A DNA stretch of 12,837 nt from NCBI GenBank assembly GCA_027037575.1, contig JALVZP010000072.1:1-12837 (forward strand). Direction: 5' to 3'. The notes under the pieces are model-generated. The model was not told where the DNA came from, made no database searches, and was given only the letters and a program-made list of their open reading frames with translations. A program made the translations under genes and the position numbers. Of this stretch, positions 1-6,795 are shown one piece after another. Origin of the DNA: Desulfobacterales bacterium (GTDB lineage: Bacteria > Desulfobacterota > DSM-4660 > Desulfatiglandales > JALVZP01). The number at the start of each line of letters is the position of its first letter. Position 1 is the first letter of the stretch.

Positions 1-541
1 GTTTTGGTGACCTCTTTTTAATAAGATTAACTGCCTCTTTTACTTTTTCTAATCTGCTAACAATATCCTGCTGTAAGACCTCTCCTTCCCTTTTTCTCAT
101 CTCCTGAACAGAATCAAGTGCAGAATCTATAGCAGACCTAAGACCCTCCTTTATCTTTTCCATATCCTTTTCCTTTTGCCTTTGAACAATGACATCCCTT
201 AGATGGCAGAATGTATCCATGCTTATGGAAAACTGTATTGGATAGAGCTCTGATATCCTCTTAAATATCTCCATATATGCCCTTGCCAATGGTTCATTTA
301 GTACGACTTCATATTCTGTCTTTTCTAATACTGGCTCAACCTTAATATATACCTCAATCCTTCCTCTGCTAATCCTTTCTGAAATCCATCTCCTTATGTC
401 CATCTCTATTTCCATGATATCTTGTGGCATCCTGAGGATAATATCCCTGTATCTGCTGTTTAGTGTCTTTATCTCCACATGAAAGATAGAATCCTCTATC
501 TCTACCTCAGACCTTCCATAGCCTGTCATGCTTTTTATCAT
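1..541 (-). CDS. yicC: YicC/YloC-family endoribonuclease, N-terminal part (runs off the left edge)
   Basis: Translating the complementary strand from 541 leftwards gives an open frame of 180 codons with no stop before the window edge. The protein opens MIKSMTGYGRSEVE, the hallmark start of the YicC family, and continues with the family's N-terminal block (EIKTLNSRYRDI, then RRWISERISRGRIEVYIKVE). Full family members are about 290 residues, so roughly the last third is missing beyond the edge, including the conserved C-terminal domain. Family knowledge: YicC/YloC proteins are cytoplasmic endoribonucleases acting on RNA. The start is taken at 541 because AAGG lies 8 nt upstream (553-550) and the ATG overlaps the upstream TGA as ATGA, implying coupled translation. 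An internal ATG at 529 (MTGYG) is possible but less likely. It is the last visible gene of the dnaN-gyrB operon. Confidence 0.9.
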   Translation of the reverse strand, partial: MIKSMTGYGRSEVEIEDSIFHVEIKTLNSRYRDIILRMPQDIMEIEMDIRRWISERISRGRIEVYIKVEPVLEKTEYEVVLNEPLARAYMEIFKRISELYPIQFSISMDTFCHLRDVIVQRQKEKDMEKIKEGLRSAIDSALDSVQEMRKREGEVLQQDIVSRLEKVKEAVNLIKKRSPK

Positions 542-1065
542 TTCTTTTTCCTTAACTGCTTTTTATATATCTCCCTGACTTCATTAAAAAGGGGTATCAG
601 CTCCTTATAGTCAGGATATGTCCACTCTAATGGAACAAAGCTCTTTCCCTTATAGATAAGTGTAAGATCTGCATATATCCCATGAGAGAGATATATCCTG
701 TGTGCATAATTTTTTCCTGTAGCCAAAACAAGTCTTTCTAAGCTTATATATCCAGGATCTATATTTACCCTTCTTCTTCCTTGCTCAGAATACTTCTCTT
801 CTACCTGATTTGTATATAGCTTTATGGAGACGAGGGAATCTGGCCTTATAAGCCTCTTAAATGAAACAAATCTTCTATAAAGTGGCCATCCCATCTCTTT
901 TTCATAATATCTGCTTTTGTCAAAAAAAAGTTCAGGACTTATCCAATCCCAATTCCCAAACCTTTCTCTTAGCTCTTCTTCTAATACTTTTTTTACAAGT
1001 TCTTTATAAGGAGAGAATATGCTGACAATAAGCTTTACATCCTCTGGTTCCTTAGGCTTACTCAT
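538..1065 (-). CDS. DUF4416 family protein of unknown function
   Basis: A 175-residue soluble protein with no signal peptide or membrane segment. It matches the DUF4416 pattern from end to end as I remember it: an N-terminal strand with IVSIFSPYKEL, a central YYEKEMG-PLYRRFVSF block (about residues 53-70), the RRRVNIDPGYISLERLVLATGK segment with its SHRIYL-like follow-up, and a closing PLEWTYPDY motif (about 146-154). No enzymatic function is established. Some database entries call members GTP-binding, but I see no P-loop here, so I do not adopt that name. The start ATG (1065-1063) shares one base with the gyrB stop (TAATG) and has only a weak upstream GGA, so translation probably depends on ribosomes finishing gyrB. 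Its own stop overlaps the yicC start. Being locked between gyrB and a ribonuclease gene suggests a housekeeping role, but that is inference. Confidence 0.88.
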   Translation of the reverse strand: MSKPKEPEDVKLIVSIFSPYKELVKKVLEEELRERFGNWDWISPELFFDKSRYYEKEMGWPLYRRFVSFKRLIRPDSLVSIKLYTNQVEEKYSEQGRRRVNIDPGYISLERLVLATGKNYAHRIYLSHGIYADLTLIYKGKSFVPLEWTYPDYKELIPLFNEVREIYKKQLRKKK

Positions 1066-3458
1066 TATATGTCCAGCTCTTCCACTTCAAGTGCATTATT
1101 CCTTATAAATTCCCTCCTTGCCTCTACCTTATCTCCCATAAGAATACTAAATATCCCATCTGCCTCTACCATATCCTCTATCTTTACCTGGATTAATCTT
1201 CTCTTTTCAGGATTCATAGTTGTTTCCCAAAGCTGTTCAGGATTCATCTCTCCAAGCCCTTTATATCTTTGGATTTCAAGTCCTTTCTTTCCTCTATTTA
1301 GAAGTTCATTTAGTAAATCCTCCGCAGTCTCAAACTTTTGTGCTTTATCGTTTCCTGCGAGATAGTATGGACTCCTTTTCAACATAGGATTAAGTCTTTC
1401 AAATATATTTTGAAGGATCCTAAACTCTGGATAAGAGAAGAAATCACTTTCTATTTTTATAAGGGATGAGCCATTTTTGTGGTCTATAAGACTTATATTC
1501 CAATAATCATGTTCCTCATCCAGATATATATCCACTATCTCAAATCCCCTTTCTGAAAGTCCAGAACTTAACCTTTCCAGAAACATCTTTTCATCCATAT
1601 CATCTGTTTTTTTTAGATCAATTCTTACAAGCTCCATTAAGAAATCCCTGCTAAAGCCATTTTTTGTCAATTTATTGAGACCTTGATGAAATCTCAGGAG
1701 CATCTTTATAAGATCCCCAAGCTCTTCTCCCTCTATTATAGTCCCATCATTTAATTTGACCTTATCTGAGTTTATAATCCTTTCCACAATGAAATTATTA
1801 AATTCCTCTTCATCTTTTATAAATATCTCCTTCTTTCTATCCAAGATCCTATAAAGAGGTGGCTGTGCAACATAGAGATGTCCTCTTTCTATAATCTCTG
1901 GCATGTATCTAAAGAAGAATGTCAGAAGGAGAGTCCTTATATGAGAACCATCTACATCAGCATCCGTCATGATTATCACTTTATGATACCTGAGCTTATT
2001 TATGTCATAGTCCTTGTCACCTATTCCCGTTCCAAGTGCAGAGATAATTGTTCTGATTTCTTCACTTGAAAGAAGCTTATCAAAGCGTGCCTTTTCTACA
2101 TTAAGGATCTTTCCCCTAAGTGGTAAAACTGCCTGTATTCTTCTGTCTCTTGCCTGCTTTGCTGATCCACCAGCAGAATCTCCTTCTACAATAAAGAGTT
2201 CTGTCTTTGCTGGATCCTTTTCCTGGCAGTCTGCAAGCTTTCCTGGAAGGGAATGATCTGAAAGGACACCTTTTCTTCTTGCAAGCTCTTTTGCCTTTTT
2301 TGCTGCCTCCCTTGCCCTTGCTGCATCTATTACCTTCTCTAATATGACCTTCAGGACATCTGGATTCTCTTCAAAGAAACTGCTCAGACCTTCATTTACC
2401 ATTGTCTCTACAATCCCCTTTACCTCTGTGTTTCCAAGCTTTGTCTTTGTCTGGCCTTCAAATTGAGGATTTGGAAGCTTTACACTTATTACTGCTGTAA
2501 GTCCTTCCCTTACATCATCTCCAGTAAGCTTAAATTTTATGTTCTTTCCAAGATTGGACTGCTGAAGATAGGAATTTATGGTCCTTGTTAGTGCTGATTT
2601 AAAACCTATAAGGTGAGTTCCTCCTTCTGTAGTGTTTATATTGTTTGCGTATGTAAAAACAGTCTCTTTATATCCACTATTGTATTGTATTGCCACTTCC
2701 ACAATTATCCCATTTCTTTCCCCTGATATGTATATTGGCTTATGAAGGACATCCTTATTCTGATTAAGATATTCTACAAATGATACAATCCCACCTTCAT
2801 ACAGAAATTCCTTTTTCTTTCCAGTCCTTTCATCCAGGACCTTTATGTAAATTCCTTTTGTGAGGAAGGCAAGCTCCCTCATCCTCTTGGAGATGATCTC
2901 AAAGTCAAATCTGGTTGTCTCAAATATCTCCTTATCCGGCTTAAATCTTATCCTTGTTCCTGTTTTATCTGTTTCTCCCTTTATTATTAGATCTGTCTTT
3001 GGCTCTCCCCTTTCATACCTCTGATAATATATCTTTCCATCTCTGTAGACCTCTACTTCCAAGAATTCAGATAGGGCATTTACTACAGAAACTCCTACTC
3101 CATGAAGACCTCCTGCTACCTTATACACATTATTGTCAAACTTTCCTCCTGCATGAAGTTTTGTCATAACAATCTCTAATGCTGGCCTTTTTTCTGTCTC
3201 ATGCAGATCTACTGGTATTCCCCTTCCATTGTCTTGAACAACAATACTTTCATCAGGAAGTATATGAACAATTATACTATCACAAAAGCCTGCCATCGCC
3301 TCGTCTATGCTATTGTCTACAACCTCCCAAACAAGGTGATGAAGCCCCTCTATACCAGTATTTCCAATATACATGGCAGGCCTTTTTCTTACACCCTCAA
3401 GCCCTTCTAATACCTTTATCTTTGTTGCATCATATCTTTCTTCTATTTTCTTCTCCAT
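1065..3458 (-). CDS. gyrB: DNA gyrase subunit B, long form
   Basis: The ATPase subunit of type IIA topoisomerase, which with GyrA introduces negative supercoils. The 797 residues show the GHKL ATPase domain (EVVDNSIDEA around 45-54 with the general-base Glu45 and Asn49; QDNGRGIP 75-82; GGLHGVG 116-122), the transducer domain with QTKTKLGN (336-343), the TOPRIM domain with EGDSAGG (425-431) and the metal-binding aspartates of TDADVDGSH (D499, D501, D503), and the tail motif QRYKGLGEMNP (730-740). Length is close to the 804 residues of E. coli GyrB rather than the roughly 640 of short forms, because of an additional domain at about 550-715. That QRYKGLGEMNPEQLWETTM ending favours GyrB over ParE. 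GAGGA at 3470-3466, 7 nt before the ATG and inside the end of dnaN, is the ribosome site. dnaN ends 2 nt upstream. gyrA is not in the window. Confidence 0.97.
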   Translation of the reverse strand: MEKKIEERYDATKIKVLEGLEGVRKRPAMYIGNTGIEGLHHLVWEVVDNSIDEAMAGFCDSIIVHILPDESIVVQDNGRGIPVDLHETEKRPALEIVMTKLHAGGKFDNNVYKVAGGLHGVGVSVVNALSEFLEVEVYRDGKIYYQRYERGEPKTDLIIKGETDKTGTRIRFKPDKEIFETTRFDFEIISKRMRELAFLTKGIYIKVLDERTGKKKEFLYEGGIVSFVEYLNQNKDVLHKPIYISGERNGIIVEVAIQYNSGYKETVFTYANNINTTEGGTHLIGFKSALTRTINSYLQQSNLGKNIKFKLTGDDVREGLTAVISVKLPNPQFEGQTKTKLGNTEVKGIVETMVNEGLSSFFEENPDVLKVILEKVIDAARAREAAKKAKELARRKGVLSDHSLPGKLADCQEKDPAKTELFIVEGDSAGGSAKQARDRRIQAVLPLRGKILNVEKARFDKLLSSEEIRTIISALGTGIGDKDYDINKLRYHKVIIMTDADVDGSHIRTLLLTFFFRYMPEIIERGHLYVAQPPLYRILDRKKEIFIKDEEEFNNFIVERIINSDKVKLNDGTIIEGEELGDLIKMLLRFHQGLNKLTKNGFSRDFLMELVRIDLKKTDDMDEKMFLERLSSGLSERGFEIVDIYLDEEHDYWNISLIDHKNGSSLIKIESDFFSYPEFRILQNIFERLNPMLKRSPYYLAGNDKAQKFETAEDLLNELLNRGKKGLEIQRYKGLGEMNPEQLWETTMNPEKRRLIQVKIEDMVEADGIFSILMGDKVEARREFIRNNALEVEELDI

Positions 3459-3460
3459 AC

Positions 3461-4588
3461 CTATATCCTCATTGGCATTATTAGTGAAATGTAGTAAGGG
3501 TCTTCATCTCCTGTAATAATACAAGGTCTTTCCTTATCTATAAATCCTAAATTCACAAATTTACTTTCCATTGGCTGAATTGCATCCAAGAAGAACTTTG
3601 GATTAAAGGCAATCTTCATCTCTTCTATCTCTTCTCCTTCACTTTCCACATCTATCTTTTCATGAGCTTCCCCTAACTCGGGATTAGTAGAGATAAGTTC
3701 AATCTTTTCTTTATTTATAATGAATATTACTGCCCTATAGGCATCTGTTGTGAAGATAAGCATCCTTCCAAGTGCATCAATAAATTTATTTCTTTCAATT
3801 TTTATTAAAAATTTGCTTTCTTTTGGTAATGCATTTTCATATTGTGGAAACTTTATATCCAGAAGTCTTATTATTAGCACCCTATTGTCTTTTTTTACTA
3901 TAAGATCCCTATCCTTAAGTGCAATGCTTGCAGATCCTCCTTCTTGAGCCATCTTATTTATCTCTACCATTCCTTTCTTAGGAACAAATATGCCTTCTTT
4001 TAAATCAATTGCCTCTATTCCCGGTATCTTTTTATCTATTAGAGAAAGCCTGCTTCCATCTGTAGCTACAAATCTCAAAAATATGTCATTATCCTTCTCC
4101 TTTTTCTCAACAAAGATGCCTGAAAATTTATATCCCATCTCCTCTACTGAACTGACATTATATATAGTTTTCTTTATCATCTCCCTCAGATCAGATGCCT
4201 CTATTTCAGTATATTCTAATTGTTCCGGCTCTGCTGTTAAGATAAATTCTTCTGGTGGGAGGAATGCAAGCTTAAATTCAGTATTTCCATCAGATATAAA
4301 TACCCTTTGATTTTCCTCTTTTTTTACATGGAAGATATCTCCTTTACTTTTTCTCAGTATCTCAAGCAGCTTTTTTGCAGGTATAGCTGCACTTCCTTCT
4401 GAGAAGACTTCTGCAGGTAATGTCTCCTGAAAAGAAATTTCTAAATCAGTGGCAAATATCTTTATATGATCCTCCTCTGAAGAGATAAGGGCAGTAGAAA
4501 GTATTGGCATATTACTTCCTTTCTCTGTAACAGAATATGCCCTTGATATACTTTTTAAAAATGGATCTCTTTTTATTTTGAATTCCAT
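3461..4588 (-). CDS. dnaN: DNA polymerase III beta subunit (sliding clamp)
   Basis: A 375-residue protein of normal family length that forms the ring-shaped dimer tethering DNA polymerase III to DNA. Visible hallmarks are NMPILSTALI near residues 27-36 in domain 1, the PPEEFI segment near the end of that domain, GYKFSGIFVE and the RFVATDGSRLSL segment (clamp domain 2), the FPQYENALPK-type linker into domain 3 and the canonical C-terminal MPMR-I. The three-domain layout is complete. The start at 4588 is supported by AAGGGG at 4600-4595, 6 nt before the ATG. It is first in the operon and leads directly into gyrB. The usual partner dnaA is absent upstream, where a divergent ammonium-transporter operon lies instead, so this locus is not a classical dnaA-dnaN-recF-gyrB origin cluster. 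Confidence 0.96.
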   Translation of the reverse strand: MEFKIKRDPFLKSISRAYSVTEKGSNMPILSTALISSEEDHIKIFATDLEISFQETLPAEVFSEGSAAIPAKKLLEILRKSKGDIFHVKKEENQRVFISDGNTEFKLAFLPPEEFILTAEPEQLEYTEIEASDLREMIKKTIYNVSSVEEMGYKFSGIFVEKKEKDNDIFLRFVATDGSRLSLIDKKIPGIEAIDLKEGIFVPKKGMVEINKMAQEGGSASIALKDRDLIVKKDNRVLIIRLLDIKFPQYENALPKESKFLIKIERNKFIDALGRMLIFTTDAYRAVIFIINKEKIELISTNPELGEAHEKIDVESEGEEIEEMKIAFNPKFFLDAIQPMESKFVNLGFIDKERPCIITGDEDPYYISLIMPMRI

Positions 4589-4631
4589 ATTTTACCCCTT
4601 ATTTCCGGATTTTTTGAAAGAATACTCTATA

Positions 4632-4661
4632 AGTATAGGATAAAACTGTAATAAAAGTAAA
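4632..4661 (-). promoter_or_regulatory. Candidate sigma-70 promoter for dnaN-gyrB operon
   Basis: On the minus strand, TTTACT (4661-4656) and TATACT (4637-4632) are separated by 18 bp. They match the -35 and -10 consensus at 4 of 6 and 5 of 6 positions. Transcription would begin near 4625, giving a leader of about 37 nt before the dnaN ATG. In such AT-rich DNA similar matches arise by chance, so the call is moderate. It is supported mainly by position and by the absence of a better candidate. Confidence 0.4.
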
Positions 4662-4672
4662 GAAAAGGTTGG

Positions 4673-4688
4673 TTTACAAAATTGTAAA
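4673..4688. promoter_or_regulatory. Inverted repeat 1, candidate regulator/enhancer site
   Basis: A perfect 7-bp inverted repeat, TTTACAA then AA then TTGTAAA. Its centre lies about 110 bp upstream of the predicted sigma-54 start for amtB and about 55 bp upstream of the predicted dnaN start. A second, similar dyad lies exactly 31 bp to the right (centre to centre), about three helical turns. The pair resembles the tandem enhancer layout used by NtrC-type activators, although the half-sites do not match the enteric NtrC consensus (TGCACC). The bound protein is therefore unknown. Confidence 0.45.
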
Positions 4689-4700
4689 AACAAAGAAATA

Positions 4701-4722
4701 TTTTTGACAATTTTGTTAAAAA
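4701..4722. promoter_or_regulatory. Inverted repeat 2, candidate regulator/enhancer site
   Basis: Arms TTTTTGACAA and TTGTTAAAAA flank TT, with one mismatch (a G:T pairing) in ten positions. The core ACAA-TT-TTGT arrangement parallels the dyad at 4673-4688. The centre is about 79 bp before the predicted sigma-54 start. It also contains TTGACA (4704-4709), so an alternative reading is the -35 box of a sigma-70 promoter reading towards amtB, with a poor -10 (GAGAAT, 4726-4731, 16-bp spacer). Confidence 0.4.
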
Positions 4723-4763
4723 TAAGAGAATAGATATGTAATATCTTTGTAGAGTAATGGGGA

Positions 4764-4779
4764 TGGCATAGTTTTTGCT
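4764..4779 (+). promoter_or_regulatory. Sigma-54 (-24/-12) promoter of the nitrogen operon
   Basis: TGGCAT, five bases, TTGCT matches the RpoN consensus TGGCAC-N5-TTGCW with a single substitution. The invariant GG (4765-4766) and GC (4777-4778) keep the required spacing. Transcription would start near 4790, giving a 37-nt leader that ends with an excellent ribosome site. Placement ahead of amtB, glnD, glnB and glnA is what is expected of an NtrC/RpoN nitrogen-limitation promoter, and this context strengthens the call well beyond the motif alone. Neither rpoN nor ntrBC is in the window. Confidence 0.8.
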
Positions 4780-4813
4780 GAAAAGAAAGATATAAAAATT
4801 AGAATTTCTTGAG

Positions 4814-4820
4814 AGGAGGT
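4814..4820 (+). promoter_or_regulatory. Shine-Dalgarno that fixes the amtB start
   Basis: AGGAGGT lies 6 nt before the ATG at 4827. An in-frame TTG at 4809 would give a protein six residues longer, but it would put this near-perfect ribosome site inside the coding sequence and has no ribosome site of its own. The ATG at 4827 is therefore the start. Confidence 0.88.
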
Positions 4821-4826
4821 ATAAGG

Positions 4827-6041
4827 ATGTCAGCTTTAACAGGATTTAACAGTGGTGATACAGCATGGATGATTGTTGCAACCGCTTTAGTAATGTTAAT
4901 GACTATGCCAGGACTTGCCATATTCTATGGTGGTCTTGCAAAAAGGAAGGATTCTATTAATACCATAGCAATGAGTCTTATCAGCTACTGTCTTGTAAGC
5001 TTTCTTTGGATAGCATATGGGTATACTTTTACATTCTCAGGAGATTGGAAAGGCATAATAGGCAATCTTAATAAAGTATTTCTTTGCCACACAAACTCCT
5101 TATATAACGCCATCCCGGAAGGACTATTCTGCGTATATCAGCTTACCTTTGCTGCTATTACAGTTGCACTAATTAGTGGGGCATATATTGAAAGGATAAG
5201 CTTTTCTGCATGGACATTATTTGTAATACTCTGGACAAGTTTGGTGTATATCCCTATTGCCCATTGGGTCTGGGGTGGAGGTTTTTTGGCAAAGATGGGT
5301 GTTCTTGATTTTGCTGGAGGGATAGTTGTCCACCTTACTGCAGGAATTGCAGCACTAATTGGTGTTCTGATCTTGGGAAAGAGAAAGGATACTACCTTGG
5401 CTCCACACAACCTCATCTTAGTAGTTATAGGAGCTGGACTTCTCTGGTTTGGGTGGTTTGGATTTAATGCAGGTTCGGCAATCTCAGCAAATGGCATAGC
5501 TGTTCAGGCACTTATAAATACAAATACTGCCGCTGCTGTAGCTGCTCTGGTCTGGATGTTTATAGAATGGATCACTACAGGAAAACCTACTGTCTTGGGG
5601 CTTGCATCTGGAATGATTGCAGGACTTGCTGCTGTAACACCAGCATCTGGATTTGTAAATGTCATAGGCGCAATAGTAATTGGAGCAGCTGCAGGAGCAG
5701 CCTGCTATTTCTGTGTCTCTAAGGTAAAACCAATCTTTGGATATGATGATGCATTAGATGTATTTGGTATCCATGGAATAGCAGGTATTCTTGGAACAAT
5801 ACTTACAGGCATATTTGCTGATCCAAAGATAAATTCTGCAGGGAAAGGGCTCCTTTATGGGAATTCCAAACAATTTTTGATTCAGCTGCTTGCAGTATTT
5901 CTGTGCTTGGTATATGTAGCTATAGTAACAGGAATAATCTTTTTGATTATTCGTGTCTTTACAAGGATTAGGGTATCAGAGGAGGAAGAGATTGCAGGAC
6001 TTGATATAAGTGAGCATGGAGAGGAGGCATATAATCTATGA
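4827..6041 (+). CDS. amtB: Ammonium transporter AmtB
   Basis: An inner-membrane channel of the Amt/MEP/Rh family, 404 residues from the chosen ATG, with about eleven hydrophobic membrane segments. Functional residues are visible: the stacked Phe gate (F108 in LTFAAITVAL and F213 in WFGFNAGSA), the structural Asp161 in VLDFAGG, and the pore twin histidines H169 (IVVHLTAG) and H316 (FGIHGIAG). There is no cleavable signal peptide; the first hydrophobic segment (13-34) is membrane segment 1. The cytoplasmic tail (from about 380) reads RVSEEEEIAGLDISEHGEEAY, close to the AmtB tail engaged when PII (GlnB/GlnK) plugs the channel. That fits glnB being in the same operon. It is the first gene after a sigma-54 promoter, so likely induced by nitrogen shortage. 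The stop overlaps the next start as ATGA. Confidence 0.96.
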   Translation: MSALTGFNSGDTAWMIVATALVMLMTMPGLAIFYGGLAKRKDSINTIAMSLISYCLVSFLWIAYGYTFTFSGDWKGIIGNLNKVFLCHTNSLYNAIPEGLFCVYQLTFAAITVALISGAYIERISFSAWTLFVILWTSLVYIPIAHWVWGGGFLAKMGVLDFAGGIVVHLTAGIAALIGVLILGKRKDTTLAPHNLILVVIGAGLLWFGWFGFNAGSAISANGIAVQALINTNTAAAVAALVWMFIEWITTGKPTVLGLASGMIAGLAAVTPASGFVNVIGAIVIGAAAGAACYFCVSKVKPIFGYDDALDVFGIHGIAGILGTILTGIFADPKINSAGKGLLYGNSKQFLIQLLAVFLCLVYVAIVTGIIFLIIRVFTRIRVSEEEEIAGLDISEHGEEAYNL

Positions 6042-6793
6042 GAAGGACTGGTATAGCCATAGTAATTATAATCCTTTCTGTTAGCTCTTATGCAAGTGCA
6101 AGGCCCTCTTTTGAGCTTTCAACAGATTTCCTTAGCCAATATATATGGAGGGGATATGCCCTAAGCTATGATAGTATGGTAATTCAACCTTCCTTTACAA
6201 TTTTGTATAAAGGGATTTCCTTAAATATTTGGGGAAACTTTGATACAGACGAATACATAAGAGAGGATGCTGAGTGGAATGAAACAGACTATACTTTTTC
6301 TTATAGCAGGGATCTGCTTCCTTTTTTAAGCCTTACCTTTGGAAGCATATACTACGAACTGGATGAGACAGAGGATTCCTTTGAGATATTCAGTGGAGTC
6401 TCTTTTGATCTCAATTATTTAAGTTTAGGATTTACTGTATACAGGGAAATATCCCATTATCCTGGATGGTGGCTCCAGTTTGATTTATCAAAGAGCATAG
6501 AGCTTCCTTATGGAATGGGCCTGGATACAGGACTAACACTTTATTATCAAGACTCTGACGACGAGGGTTCATACCCTGATCCAGATGATCCAACTGATTC
6601 ATTTAGTGGTTGGCAATCAGGGCTTATATCAGTAACATTAGATATTCCTTTTTCTGAAAGGATTACAGTATCTTCAAAGCTGATGTATTCTTTTCCTTTA
6701 TCAGGAAAGGCATCAAAAGAAATAAAGATGCTTTCCTGGCAAAGGGATGACAATTTTGTCTATGGTGGAATTGGAATTACCGTTAATTTTTAG
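6038..6793 (+). CDS. Putative outer-membrane porin of the TorF/Gcw_chp type
   Basis: A 251-residue exported protein. Residues 1-21 form a signal peptide (RR, a hydrophobic core IAIVIIILSV, and an A-S-A cleavage site before Arg22). The rest has no helical membrane segment but many alternating polar/hydrophobic strands rich in Tyr, Trp and Phe and ends in Phe, typical of outer-membrane beta-barrels folded by BAM. The opening FLSQYIWRGYALSYDSMVIQPS strongly recalls the DYVWRG..x..QPS signature of the TorF/TIGR02001 putative porin family (Gcw_chp). A Pro/Asp/Ser-rich acidic stretch (about 170-188) is probably a surface loop. AGGAGG at 6022-6027 lies within the amtB end and the start overlaps the amtB stop, so the two are translated together. 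Substrate is unknown. Passage of ammonium or small amines across the outer membrane is an inference from context only. Confidence 0.75.
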   Translation: MRRTGIAIVIIILSVSSYASARPSFELSTDFLSQYIWRGYALSYDSMVIQPSFTILYKGISLNIWGNFDTDEYIREDAEWNETDYTFSYSRDLLPFLSLTFGSIYYELDETEDSFEIFSGVSFDLNYLSLGFTVYREISHYPGWWLQFDLSKSIELPYGMGLDTGLTLYYQDSDDEGSYPDPDDPTDSFSGWQSGLISVTLDIPFSERITVSSKLMYSFPLSGKASKEIKMLSWQRDDNFVYGGIGITVNF

Positions 6794-6795
6794 AG

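Noticed and set aside
3179..3484. 101-codon plus-strand open frame inside gyrB, and a similar one at 1069-1365
   Set aside because: They are antisense shadows of a strongly conserved gene; no ribosome site, no recognisable protein, low-complexity composition.
4673..4722. GlnR- or FNR-type operator
   Set aside because: The dyads do not fit TGTNA-N7-TNACA or TTGAT-N4-ATCAA; spacing and half-sites differ.
4809..4826. TTG start giving amtB six extra N-terminal residues
   Set aside because: The extra codons are the Shine-Dalgarno AGGAGGT itself; the ATG at 4827 has ideal 6-nt spacing.
4589..4826. Replication origin next to dnaN
   Set aside because: The region is AT-rich, but I found no DnaA box (TTATNCACA) on either strand and there is no dnaA; the dyads are explained better as regulatory sites.
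5138..5497. 119-codon minus-strand open frame within amtB
   Set aside because: Proline/alanine-rich antisense translation of membrane-segment codons; no independent signals.
6547..6620. Asp/Pro/Ser-rich stretch in the porin as a calcium-binding or repeat domain
   Set aside because: Only a single irregular stretch with no repeated unit; an extracellular loop is the simpler reading.
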